Of a DNA stretch of 64,000 nt, positions 1 through 10,862 are shown piece by piece. A model generated the notes under the pieces. The model had not been told where the DNA came from, did not search any database, and saw only the letters and a program-made list of their open reading frames with translations. Position 1 is the stretch's first letter; each line of letters starts with the position of its first letter. The translations under genes were made by a program, and so were the position numbers. This stretch comes from Ophthalmolycus amberensis (Eukaryota > Chordata > Actinopteri > Perciformes > Zoarcidae): positions 1,547,501 to 1,611,500 of the forward strand of contig JAFEUB010000894.1 in the NCBI GenBank assembly GCA_024529925.1, given 5' to 3'.

Positions 1-104
1 TTCCGTTCATTTCACTTCTACTCAAAGAGACCTGAAACACGCTTGAGAAAGATAAACCATCACAGTGAACCTTTGTTGCCAAAGACCAGTGAAGCTTGAC
101 CTCC

Positions 105-415
105 ACCAGCAGCCGGTTAGCTTAGCTTGGCATAAAGACAGGAAGCAGGGGGGAAACAGCCTGACGCTGTCCAAAGGTAACAAAGTCCACCTACCAGCAC
201 ATCTGAAGCTCCCAAATAAACATGTCATATCTCATTTGTTTCAGTGTAAAAAAAATGACAAGTTACGATATCGCTAAGCTCACTGGCAGCTGGCGGAATC
301 TTCATATTTAGCGCACAGACATTGCAGAGAGTGCTATCAATCTTCTCATCCAGCTCTCGGCAAGAAAACCATTAAGCATATTTCCCAAAATATCAAACTA
401 TTTCTTTAAGCAAAG
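105..415. repeat. Teleost inverted-repeat element, copy a
   Basis: Contains the hallmark words GGTTAGCTTAGC, CATAAAGAC and GTCCAAAGGTAAC, followed by a segment (about 330-415) with CTCTCGGCAAGAAA and ATATTTCCCAAAAT. That last segment is the reverse complement of the words that open the copies at 36.7 and 48.3 kb. The element is therefore roughly palindromic, with its two ends inverted to each other. At least four other copies or half-copies occur in this window. The family is one I recognise as common in perch-like fish introns; it has no coding capacity. Its left boundary is not clear. The short ORFs across it are incidental. Confidence 0.6.
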
Positions 416-454
416 AAACAAGACCATTTGAAAAAATGTCTTCCATTTCAACGC

Positions 455-880
455 TTGCTTAAGAAAAAGTACAAAAGTATTTCAAGCAAAAATGTCAAAA
501 GTAAAAGTGCTCATACTGCAGAAACAAAGTCCCCTGCATGCCGTATATCACTATGTATTATATTATTGAGTTATTATTAGTGATGCAAAGATGACGATGT
601 GTGTGGGCAGCTTGTTAATGTTCTAGCTTGTTGAGACAAAGCTTACACCTTTATACTGTATACTGTTGTTTAGCTTCTTCTTATTCTGGTGAGTTTAACT
701 TTGAAGATTATGATTATACATATTATGTATAATCATAATCTTTACAGTAAAGGTACATTTAGTGGAGTAAAAGGTCCAATATTTCCCTCTGAAATGTTGA
801 AGCAGGACAACATAGAATGTAAGTATTTGAGGAAAGTACCTTAACATTGCACTTGTACTACTTTTAACCAGAGTCAAAGA
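455..880. repeat. Teleost interspersed repeat (AAGTAAAAGT / TTTCCCTCTGAAATG family)
   Basis: Begins with runs of AAGTA/AAAAGTA, passes through a central AT-rich part (TATTATTGAGTTATTATTAG), and ends with GTGGAGTAAAAGGTCC and ATATTTCCCTCTGAAATG. These are the words of a very widespread fish repeat. A shorter copy lies at 12.12-12.26 kb, and two separated pieces lie at 43.5 and 44.1 kb. Noncoding. The centre holds the strong hairpin listed separately. Confidence 0.6.
704..742. repeat. Perfect 18-bp hairpin, 3-nt loop
   Basis: Left arm 704-721 (AAGATTATGATTATACAT) is exactly complementary to 725-742, with loop ATT at 722-724. It is AT-rich and lies in the middle of the interspersed repeat. A short loop and a TE location argue against a microRNA precursor. 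Confidence 0.85.
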
Positions 881-1390
881 CATTTCGTTGAACAGGACTG
901 TTTGGAATAACATCTTCCGACTCGGGTCACGACAGAGTGTGAAGCCTCTGCTCGAGTGTCCTTGAGTGCACCACACAGCAGAGTAGTCACCCAGTACCAG
1001 TTTATACAACTGCAGTCTCATGCAACAATAATGCAACTGCAGACAAAACATTATCAAGAGGACTACACAACGCAGGCCTCCTGAAGCCAATCAAGCTGTG
1101 ACACTATGCGACTCTTAGGAACGCGGGCAACAACTTACTTAATACTGGTAGCTTGGTGGTGACATCAACAGGTGGAACTCAGCAGAAAGACATTTCGGGT
1201 ATGTGTATAATGTGCTTGTTTCTGTGCTTGCATGTGTTCATGCACGGGCACTCTTCCTTGTATGTAGGGTATCTCAGGGTCATGTCACAGCTGCACCATC
1301 CAGCTCAGCCCAAATCATACCGAGCCAAACCCAACAGAACTCCAATGTGGGGTTGAGGAGGAGGACGAGGTGGCGGGGAGGCGGGGACGC

Positions 1391-1409
1391 GGGGGGGGGG
1401 GGGGGGGGG
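1391..1409 (+). repeat. Poly-G tract (about 19 nt)
   Basis: Uninterrupted G-run at the edge of a GC-rich stretch (about 1350-1450). Its length in an assembly is unreliable. Confidence 0.9.
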
Positions 1410-1497
1410 ACGCCTGTTGCTTCACGGCCGGCCTCGCCTCTGTAATCTGCCTCCATCAGCCTTCCAGCGGAGCTCCAGCCTCCCTCTCCCTGTCTCC

Positions 1498-1505
1498 TAT
1501 AAATA
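1498..1505 (+). promoter_or_regulatory. Candidate TATA box
   Basis: TATAAATA follows about 100 bp of GC-rich and pyrimidine-rich sequence and is followed about 55 bp later by an ATG (1559) that opens only a very short frame. The motif matches a core promoter TATA element, but no recognisable transcript follows and the surrounding frames are not protein-like. This could be a promoter of an unseen noncoding or 5' UTR exon, or a chance match. Confidence 0.25.
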
Positions 1506-1615
1506 CATCCAGCCTCTGCATATAGCTCGCAACCGCCGAGCCACGCACTCACCAAACTATGATTAAAGGCCTATTTTAGGGAGCGCTTTGAAGCAGCGAC
1601 AAACACCGAGCGAGA

Positions 1616-1648
1616 GACAGAGACAGACAGACAGACAGACAGACAGAG
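1616..1648 (+). repeat. (GACA)n microsatellite
   Basis: Tetranucleotide CAGA/GACA tract of roughly seven units, embedded in purine-rich DNA. Confidence 0.85.
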
Positions 1649-2362
1649 GAGGGAGAGACGTTGTGCAGCGCCCACACAAACATGCAGATATACACGAGCG
1701 TGTGCACACACAGAGCTCCGTCAGATCCTCATCTGAGCAGGTGCCCTCCCTCTTTGAAGGAAAAACAACAACAATGTGCACACAAAGGCACACACACTCC
1801 CACGTGGATGCACAAGCTTTGTCTGCCGAACAGATGACAAGTTCACAGGAGAGTCAGGTGTACGACAGAATGAGAGCATGGATAGAGAGAGACACAAGAA
1901 AGGGAAAGATATACATGCCCGTACGAGCTACATCGGCAATAATTCCTTTTCGTCAACTGTGCAGTGAATTTAGGTCATTATGGATGTTCTGCCATTGTAA
2001 AATAAGAATAAATAAGATTGATAGGATTATTCAACACAAGGAATTCAGGTACTTAAGTCGCTTGTGACTGGATCAATATGCCATAAAGAATAATAGCAAG
2101 TACACTGAGGAAAGTGCATGTTTTTAAGCTAAATAATTACGAGTCTCTGCACGGCTTATATGTGTAAGCCGTTGTTTGTCGATTATGGAGCGTTTGCATT
2201 TCCCGTACAGCTTCCCTATTACAGTTTTTCACAAACAGTCATGGCAATGTGGAGCGATTGAATTCAGCCAAATTGGTAGAGCGAGATGAAGGGATGGGAG
2301 AGTGGGAGGAGAGGAAGTGGTAAAAGTGGATTAAACACAAGGACGGAACATGTGAGCCCAGT

Positions 2363-2463
2363 GGGGGGATGGTTTTCGAAGAGGGGGGGGGGGGTGGAAG
2401 TTGGAAGATGAAAGCGGAAGGGGGGGGGGGGGTTGAAACAGCCGAGCTCGGTGGGGGGGGGGG
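2363..2463 (+). repeat. Cluster of G-runs, potential G-quadruplex
   Basis: Runs of 12, 13 and 11 G (2383-2394, 2420-2432, 2453-2463) plus a shorter run near 2363 sit on one strand within 100 bp. This satisfies the usual four-G-tract pattern for quadruplex DNA. The apparent ORFs here (glycine-rich on +, proline-rich on -) are by-products of the G-runs. Confidence 0.8.
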
Positions 2464-2625
2464 TCGCTATTGCAGCCCACAACAAGCTGAACAAATCATC
2501 AAGAGCTGGTTGATGCCACAAGTGAGGTTTTTCCATTCCAGCGTCATGGTGTAGCATGTATGACTGGTACAGCAGCGGGCACCAGCTGGGGAGACTTAGG
2601 CCTTTTGGTACAATGTTGTGGTGAT

Positions 2626-2627
<2 letters not shown>

Positions 2628-2673
<46 letters not shown>
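2628..2673 (+). repeat. (AC)n microsatellite
   Basis: About 23 AC units, uninterrupted, ending in a short AG-rich piece. Confidence 0.95.
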
Positions 2674-2675
<2 letters not shown>

Positions 2676-3780
2676 GAGAGATAGGCGGATGCCTGTGGAG
2701 CTCAACGGGTGCAGCATTGGCACTGCTGTAGTTTGTGAATTTGATCCACTGAACTATTTACATTTGTTGATTCAGAAGAACAGTGAATTGCGTCCTCGCC
2801 TCCTCAAACTGGAGACACTCCAGGCTGGGGTTTGAATCACCAAACCCTAAAAAGCTTGCGATTTAAGACAAAGCCTGCTCTACCACCTCAATCAGTAGAT
2901 TTCTGTCCAGCTGAGTACTTATGACTCAGTACCGCCCCTTTTGAATGAAAGGTACTCATGGTGTAGTTATTCTGCACACAGGGCAAAATTAGAAATTTCC
3001 TGCTTTTAACAATCAGTGGAGGAGGCAAACATGTGCAGCTATGTGAGTCACAACATGTGGTCTTGTTCATTCAGAAAGCTACTCGGCACAGTCGATTCCT
3101 GCTTGTGCCTCAAATTAATTATTCCTGCAGCACGATTTGTTTCCCCATGTGCTGCATGAGCAGGTTAACCTTCCCTCCAGGCTGTTGTTTTGTTTCTTTT
3201 AACGTCAATTCAAGAACTAAATGAATGCATCAAATAATTGAGTCCATAAAACAGCTACGGAAAAAACAAGTTTTTTTCCCCCAACCAACAGTCAAAAACC
3301 CAAACATATTCAATTTACAAAATAAAAAAGTTAGAATGTGTCGGTCAAATGCTGTGTCAAATGTCAAAAATTACGCTTTTGAGTTACGGATAGGGATTAT
3401 GAGCGGCAGTGATTTTTTTATGATAATGTCAACGGGGGCACTGATACTACAAGAAGGTGCTTCGGATAAGAGCAGCCTTCGAGTGGCATTTTCATTTTAA
3501 TCCACATGCCCACACATCAGGTTTCACAGAGTCAGTGTGACAACAGAGAGAGTGCTCCAGCTCCTGACATCTGGTCCCGGCTGTTAATCTTCCCTGACCA
3601 ATCAGCACAGGGTCAGGGGATGAGTGACACTCGTAGCAGATAAAAAGCGGTGATGAATCTCCTTCTTCCATCCCTCCCTTCCTCTCCTCCATTCATCCTC
3701 CCAGTCGCGCACACAGCCCTCTCTCTGCCTCGCTCTCAACCGCTCATTATTGTAATTGGAGGGTTTGGGGAGATACGGCA
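2674..3780. other. No gene seen; noncoding DNA
   Basis: No ORF with protein-like composition and no recognised repeat family. The stretch becomes pyrimidine- then purine-rich from about 3640 onward, leading into a GA tract. Confidence 0.5.
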
Positions 3781-3846
3781 GAGAGAAAGAAAGAAAGGGA
3801 AAAAAGAAAGGTAGAGAGAGAGGGAGAGAGAGAGAGAGAGAGAGAG
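3781..3846 (+). repeat. Purine-rich tract ending in (AG)n
   Basis: Imperfect GAAA/AGGG sequence followed by an AG tract (about 3824-3846). Pyrimidine-rich DNA continues on the same strand from about 3890 to 4110. Confidence 0.85.
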
Positions 3847-4149
3847 GTTTTTGGAGGTCAGAGGCCCGGCCCTTTTCCACTCTCTTTCTGCTCAGTTATT
3901 TCTCCCCCGCCATCTCTCTTTCTATCTTTCTTTTTCTAAACCAGGAGGAGAGCATTTGCTTTAACGCTTCTTTAAAGATGCATGTGCTGCATCAAAGCTG
4001 GCTAGATTTTCAAACAACATATCAAGTTTCTAAGGGCTCTATTTCTCCTTCTCTCTTCACCTCCCTCTTTCTCTTCTCTCTCTCTCTCATTCTTTCCTCC
4101 TTTCTTTGTTCAACCACAGCTGCTGCATTTTGCCATAGTTTCAGCTTAC

Positions 4150-5329
4150 TGGCCTCTGTCTTTGGGCTGGGTTAAGGAGTGTTTGTGTGGTTGAGTGTAT
4201 GAACCCGACAGGAGAAAGCCAGAAAGAGAGAAGGAAAGAGAAAAAGACAGAGGAGGAGTGGGAGAAGACAGCGCTGCTATTAGCTGAGGTGTTTTCTGTC
4301 GTCAACAGGGCAGGTTAAGAGCGTGAAAGCAGCTTAAAACAACATAATGGATGCTCCAATCAGCTGTGACCAATTCAGTAAGAAAGAGGAGGGAAAAGAC
4401 TCGAACAGGTTAGTCTAAGAGACAGAATGGAAAAGAAAGAAAACAAGTCAGAAACTTTTAACTTGAACTTTTTTCTTATTGCCAACAAATCCTATGAAAA
4501 GAAGCAACAATGAATTGATCCTTGCAGGGTGTAGACTTCAGTTATAGGACTTGGACTCAGTCAGGCTTTTTTTGTAAATGTGGAAAAACCCTCTAAAATA
4601 GGCAATATGCTCCTTTCCCAATTTTCGGAAGGAGTATGCATTTCTGTCTTTTTTTTCTGGTGTGATGTAACGATCGCTCCGGAAAACAGGGTCAGTAAAC
4701 TTCCAGGGAAAATCTTACAGTCGTTACTTCAGCCTCTCCTTCAAACTCTCAAACTGAAGTTAGTTGGTGATTGTTGGAACAGTGGAAAGATAAACAAAGA
4801 CGTTTTCCGATTCATTTCATTTTGTATCTGTTGCGTTTGCAAGAAATGCGTTCTACGACTATTCCCGAGGTAGAATTGCTGTTGTCTGACTGGAGTCTGG
4901 TGCTATGAGGAGAGAATTTGAGTCTTTTCCTGGGATTTGTTGCCACTAAGAGAGCAATGGATTAACATCAGCCTTTTCCTTTAACATTAAGTGAAAAAGT
5001 GTGGATGAGAAGACCTTTAGCAAAAACATTATGACAGAGAAACTTGTACAAAATGAACATACATTTGAAATACAAACCACATAAATGTGAAAAGAAATCA
5101 AGATACATGCACTCTGTCAGTAATTAGAAAAGAAAAGTATGCAAATTTATAGCGCTCATTAGCAGCTCTAGTGAGGGCCATACATAATGTGTATCCATAA
5201 AATGTCTCATTAGGAGCCAACTGTTATGTTTTCCTCCTCAATAACTGTGACATGTGGGTGGCGAAGAATAACAACAACCTACAATTCAAAATGTGACTTT
5301 TAAAGAAGAAAAGAAGAAAAGGTGGACAA

Positions 5330-5330
<1 letters not shown>
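4150..5330. other. No gene seen; noncoding DNA
   Basis: AT-rich noncoding sequence. A 97-codon frame near 4580-4873 has no recognisable domain or splice context and is treated as chance. Confidence 0.5.

Positions 5331-5331
<1 letters not shown>

Positions 5332-5392
<61 letters not shown>
5332..5392 (+). repeat. (AG)n microsatellite, 61 bp
   Basis: About 30 uninterrupted AG units; the longest GA tract in the window. Confidence 0.95.
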
Positions 5393-5396
<4 letters not shown>

Positions 5397-5520
5397 GATT
5401 GTATTTCTTCTTCTGCAACCTCGTGTAAGCTTCATGTAATTGCTGGGTGGGGGTGCTGGTGTTGGGGGAGGGGGGTAAATATTATCTCTTCAACCATCTC
5501 TGCCCCAGCATAACCCAGCC

Positions 5521-5521
<1 letters not shown>

Positions 5522-5571
<50 letters not shown>
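5522..5571 (+). repeat. (AC)n microsatellite, 50 bp
   Basis: 25 uninterrupted units, preceded by a G-rich segment near 5440-5475. Confidence 0.95.
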
Positions 5572-5573
<2 letters not shown>

Positions 5574-5668
5574 CTGCATGGCCCGGAGCTCCAAATCCCT
5601 CAGACTGCCAGCCTAAGCAGTACACACACTCACACACACATATAAACAAAGGGGGATTAGACTGATAG

Positions 5669-5679
5669 ACACACACACA

Positions 5680-5711
<32 letters not shown>
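5669..5711 (+). repeat. Compound (AC)n(TC)n microsatellite
   Basis: About seven AC units run directly into about 14 CT units. Confidence 0.95.
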
Positions 5712-5713
<2 letters not shown>

Positions 5714-5831
5714 ACAAATAGGTATAAACACACACGCCCTCTGTGCCCCGACATTTTCTCTCACTCTGGTTTTTCATCGGTTGTCTTCTTGTCTCTGTCT
5801 TGTAAACTCACACTGCATGCAAACAGCAGCT

Positions 5832-5851
5832 CACACACACACACACACACA

Positions 5852-5886
<35 letters not shown>
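5832..5886 (+). repeat. (AC)n microsatellite with one interruption
   Basis: AC tract broken once by AG near 5851. It faces the TG tract at 5967-5999, about 80 bp away. Confidence 0.95.
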
Positions 5887-5889
<3 letters not shown>

Positions 5890-5963
5890 AATATGGAAGC
5901 TGTGTGTCTGTGCAGGGAGATGCCTCCATGCAAAATGAAGCACAGGGCAAATGGCCTGCTGAG

Positions 5964-5966
<3 letters not shown>

Positions 5967-5999
<33 letters not shown>
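5967..5999 (+). repeat. (GT)n microsatellite
   Basis: About 16 units. Opposite strand sense to the AC tract just upstream, so the two can pair. Confidence 0.95.
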
Positions 6000-6000
<1 letters not shown>

Positions 6001-6234
6001 TTTCCTTTCTGTCGTTCCACTGAAGCTACTTTCTGTCCTTGTAAGGCAGTTAGTGACTGGCCTCTCTCTCCCAGTCTCTCTCTATGTCTCTCCACCTTTC
6101 TGAATCTCTTGCTTTCCTTCCATGATATCGCTCTCCTCTCTCTTCTCATTTCTCCCCTCCAATCCTTCCTTCCCTCCCTCCCTCTTTCTGCAGCTTTGTT
6201 TTTCCATTTCGTCTCTCTCCTATCTCCTCCTCAG

Positions 6235-6330
6235 CACCGTGGCAAGAACCCATCCATATAAGTCATTTTACCCAGTATTGAGCCTGAAAATCAAATTTTT
6301 CTTCAACCAAGTGGAGAAATCTGTCAACGG
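6235..6330 (+). other. Weak candidate exon bounded by splice-like sites
   Basis: A long pyrimidine tract ends in CTCCTCAG at 6234, and GTAAGA follows at 6331. The 96-nt interval is open in one frame (32 codons, beginning TVARTHPYK and ending VEKSVNG) with the same entry and exit phase. The encoded sequence matches no family I know. Sites of this quality occur by chance in 64 kb, and the pyrimidine tract is part of a local microsatellite-rich region, so this is a low-confidence suggestion only. Confidence 0.15.
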
Positions 6331-6339
6331 GTAAGATAA

Positions 6340-8700
6340 TCCCACTTGTTTCCAATGCAAATCAATTTACGTCAAGAATCCTTCTGCACTCAAGTGTCGA
6401 ACTCGAATCAAGTATGAGAAGCGTTTCACTGACAAGGCTTTTATTTCGAAGACATTAATGACAAAAAAAGTTGAAGCTGCACAAGAAGCGAAGGGAAGTT
6501 ATCTCGTCTCTACAGACAGATTTATTCACCAATTTTTTCCAGAAAGATACTGAATATTAGATACTTTTTAGAAATGTATTTTTTTTTTGCTCCTTCCATG
6601 TGTGTGCAGCTGTCCCAGTTTGCCCTGTCTGGCGTGTCCTCACCACAAGTGTGTTCTGGCCAAAGTGCAGCAGGGCCACTCTGCCAACGTTGGCTCACAC
6701 TGGAGCATTTCCCCAGAAGGTATCGACATCCTATCGATTGTTTCCCCCCCCTCCCCCGACATCCTCTGTCCTTACATCCCAACACAACGCCAGTGATGAC
6801 TGCATGGAGGGATGAGAGGAAGGAGGCTGGCTGTATGGGGGGGAGGTGCGTGATAGCGGCATGAGAAAGCTGCATTTGAAATATCTCCACACCCCACTGC
6901 TACCCAGCGCCATTCTCCTCAAGAGCGGCTGAAATCTGAGCTCTTTGTAAAAACGCCATAAGAGCATTACGAGTTCATGCGATGAGCCGCAGCATACAAA
7001 GCAAAGAAGGGGAGGGATAAAAGGCAAACAGAAAAGGGAGGAAGAGAAGGGAAAGAAGAGATAGATATGGGATGAAAGGTGGAATAGGTGGTACACAGAG
7101 GTGAGAAAATGGAGCTTTTTTTATCCCATCTATTTTTTCCTCTCTCTTAATACAATTTCCATAATCCCCAAGTGATAGAATGCAGTACTTCTCCTTTGAG
7201 GGATTAAAAAAAAGACATTTTCTCAGCTTGCAACAATTGGCTGTCTGACCAGATAAATCGTTCCAGGGCCAACTCGGAGGATTCCTCCAACAGCTGTCAG
7301 TCCTTTAAATCCGTCTTAAGGTCTGGCTTCAGTGGATTTGGTCGAGGCAAGGAGAGTAGATATGAGTTCATGTTTTGTGTCAGGTTCAACTTTGGTGAGC
7401 TTTGACATGCAAATTTGGATGTTCACCAATAGGATTGAACTTTGAGAGAGCCGAAGATGGAAGCTCTGTACGCCAGCTGCTGTGTTGCACTGTGTACTTA
7501 TATTTACAACGCCTCTGTCTGACTATAAACTGCTCCAAAAAGGAGGAATAAGGAAGGAAAGAGAAGTCAGTGGTACAAATACATTAAACAAACCGTGTGA
7601 ACTTATTGTCCCGTCACCAAACAAGCCTACAAGCTTGTAACGGACAGCTAGTGAGCCCAGCAATGGCCCCAACGGTACGAAGAAAATAGAACGAAGCTTA
7701 GAGTCCTACATGTGCTACCTTATTCCCGGTTGGCTGGTGTTTGAGCGGTTAGTATGCCAGCTACAATAGTTCACCATCTAGCGCTGCGAGTGATCACTAA
7801 TTAATCAAGCTTCTAGAATCACATAGTTCCCTTCGTCCTTAAAGACATGGTCAAAATCAAAGAAAATACAACTTCTAACTGTGTGTCAGTGCGTTAATTG
7901 TTTAATCTCTTAATATCTGCCAAATATGTGAAAAAACATGTTAGCAAAAAACTTTGCTAGCTATCCAAGCTAACGGTCAAGTGAGGGTTTTATATGATAA
8001 GAAAAGAAAAACGGACAAATTTTTAGCATGAAACAAGAGACAGTATCAGCAGTAAATGCAGCGACATATAGGATTAGAACTTGGAAAATATAGCTATTTT
8101 TCATTTTATTGGGACTTTAACGAGCCGCTACCTAAATGTATTCTTTACCTCAAAGGCCCCTGATGTCTAACTCCTCTATCAGCTTGTAATACACCGCTCA
8201 CTCACCCTGGTATCGAACAGTCTTGCGTGGTGTTGGGTTCCAGTTGAGACCCAGCGACTTCTCCCATCCAATCAGAAACACCAGGAGCAAGACCTTCGTC
8301 CCGCCCATAGCTCCCATATCAGCTCCCATTCGTTGGAACTGGCGTTGTGTGATGGATCGGGGGATAAATCAGTTGATGAGAGGGACTGGAGAGCGGCCCA
8401 GCTCCTGGCAGCCTGCCAAGGAGAAAAAACAACACATCAGCAGGAAGCAGCAATTCACTTCCTTTATTGGCTTGGTTGTTTATCAGAAACTATTTTGTCA
8501 GAACAACTTGCACGTTTTTCAAAAAGCCACACAGACTACGGTTCACACATTCAAGCTGCACTGAAAGATAAATGTGTCCCTTTGAAAACATGTACTATAA
8601 AATTTCACATGGCCATCAAAATCCACAATAATGTAAAACAGAAATGAGTTATGCAAATCATTAAAGCCAATAAGGACATAGCTGCAATCAGTGTATGTGC
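6340..8700. other. No gene seen; noncoding DNA
   Basis: Mixed unique sequence. Short overlapping frames at 6520-7096 lie in purine- and pyrimidine-rich DNA and look non-coding. The part from about 7600 to 8160 is AT-rich and may be an old unrecognised repeat. Confidence 0.5.
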
Positions 8701-8703
8701 CTC

Positions 8704-8726
8704 TGTGTGTGTGTGTGTGTGTGTGT
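8704..8726 (+). repeat. (GT)n microsatellite
   Basis: About 11 units. Confidence 0.9.
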
Positions 8727-10840
8727 CTGCCAACAAAAACAAACAAAACATTTTAATGACTTTTGGCCGGGGGTTATGCAGGAAAGTTTTCTCTGGCCCT
8801 CCCTCACTCTGAGCGATAATCCAGCTATCGGCGCTCAAAAAGCTCAGAAATAGCTTATCGCTGCGCTCTTGTCAAGCCAATTCAGCAGCAGTATATTAAA
8901 CTGGGGCTGAGTTATCAAAGTTAATTGGCGCTGGCAATGCATCAAACGCCAACGTGTTGGGAAATGAATGTCGAGGCAAGGACAATCCAATAGCGCTGTG
9001 TTGTAAATTAATCGGTTTATACCCAATGAACATGTCAAGTATGCGGCCACAGAGTGGCAATAGGAGTCCAATAACAGCACAGGATGATTGACTTGTTACG
9101 GTGCTGCAGGTGAGACTGATGCACAGGGCGAGAAGAGGAATTTCACTTAAAATAGTACTTACACGCATATAATGACACACTAGCAAGTTTTTTTTATATG
9201 CTTGTGAGGACATGGCAGCCTTTAAACTTTTAATGTATGTCACATTATCATGTTGTCTGACCTCAGGGACATCAATTAGTGGCATTATGTGTTAATTCAA
9301 GATGAAACATGTCACTTGTCAAATCAACCATGAACAGCCTGAGATAGAGTAATTCATTTTCATTAGCGGTACTTTAAATATAGTTTTTAATTACGTCGGA
9401 CTGGTGCCATCCGTAGATATCCTGCAGCCCCCTGTGCTGACTAACATCCTCGATCAATGATGACAAGTAGGAGATTAAGAAAAAAAATCTATAATTATTC
9501 TTCAGTGACTGCTCGTGAACGGTCATATTTATAAAACAATCTATAATGATTTATTGGGGGTTGAAATTACAAAAAAAAAAAAAATTCTCCCTTTTCTCAT
9601 TGGAATTTATTTGTGTTGCTCACAACAGTGAAATGCAACACCAACATCCAGATCCTGTCCCTGTTACTAAAGGCTTCAGTTTGCTTCAAACAAACTAGGT
9701 TTTACAACGTGTCATTTAAGGACAAAGAGTTTGTGCCTATTCGAAATGACCACAGGTAATGTGTTAACCTCCTCCTGGCTGCATTCCTGATCCCTCTGTG
9801 TCTGTTGCATGTCTTTGAAGTCTCTCAACGCAATCAAAAGTACAAATACGGAGCACAATCTCCCCTCGAAGGCATTCATGGTGTTGCACTTTAAAAAGAC
9901 ACCATACGATTGTGCCATTGGAAATTGGGCTTCAAAAACGGTTCCATTATCTGAAAAGCACTTTGTTTGAAGCATATTAAACATATGCATCACATATGAA
10001 CTTTTTTTCGAGGTAGAAAGTAGTTCTAATCTAATAGTACCTGCATGGGACACTGTGGGCAAAATAATGACACACATGTAACACAAGTTACATTTAAATG
10101 CCATTTTAAAATGCTGCGAGTACAAGAACATTCAGTTTGCTTCTGTTTTATTCAAATGGCAGCAGAAATCTCGGATATATGTATATGTCAAAACCTCAGT
10201 GCTCAAATTATCTGCATGACTATATAGCACTGGGAGTGGTGAAATTAAGTATTTTTTCTAAAAGTGGGTTTAATTTAAATGTAAAGGTGACCTATAGTAA
10301 GCCCACTGCGTCTCCAACTCACGGACCACAATCTAAACCGAGTCTAATTACTCTGACCATAATACTAAACCAATTACTGAACTTTAACCTGACCACTGCA
10401 GAAATAAAGCATGATGGATCGTTCTTAATGTTTGCATTCTATTGAGGACCAAATATCCTCATAATAATTGAAAAACTGAGTTACATGAACACACACACAC
10501 GCAGGCAGAAATGCACACACACACCATCGCTAAAATGTCCCCTCTGCACCTGCTGCTGCGTATCAGCGAGTGACATGCCGCCTTTGATGATGCACGCTCA
10601 TTGGAGATGAGAATACATTGACTTTTAAACGGACACAAAATGTCAAACTGTATTTACCTTAACCCAGCACAAAGACAGACCTCTGTACTTGTAGCACATT
10701 TTATGTCTCTGACTCCCTCTCACTCACCTATTCCCACAAGTGAATACTAAATTACAGTGCTGGCAAATAAAACAAAAAAAACAAACCCAAACACTCAGCC
10801 GATTTGGTGGATTGGCAGGAGAGGTAATTGAGATTTGGAG
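8727..10840. other. No gene seen; noncoding DNA
   Basis: Unique-looking noncoding DNA. Around 9230-9420 it is rich in TAAT/ATTA words with an unremarkable base composition, which would fit a conserved regulatory element, but conservation cannot be judged from one sequence. A poly-A run lies near 9570. Confidence 0.45.
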
Positions 10841-10862
10841 ATGTGTGTGTGTGTGTGTGTGT
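10841..10862 (+). repeat. (TG)n microsatellite
   Basis: About 11 units, continuing after one T substitution. Confidence 0.9.

Noticed and set aside
1588..2067. 159-codon plus-strand frame
   Set aside because: Starts in the GACA repeat and encodes an R/Q/T-rich sequence; downstream residues are not protein-family-like.
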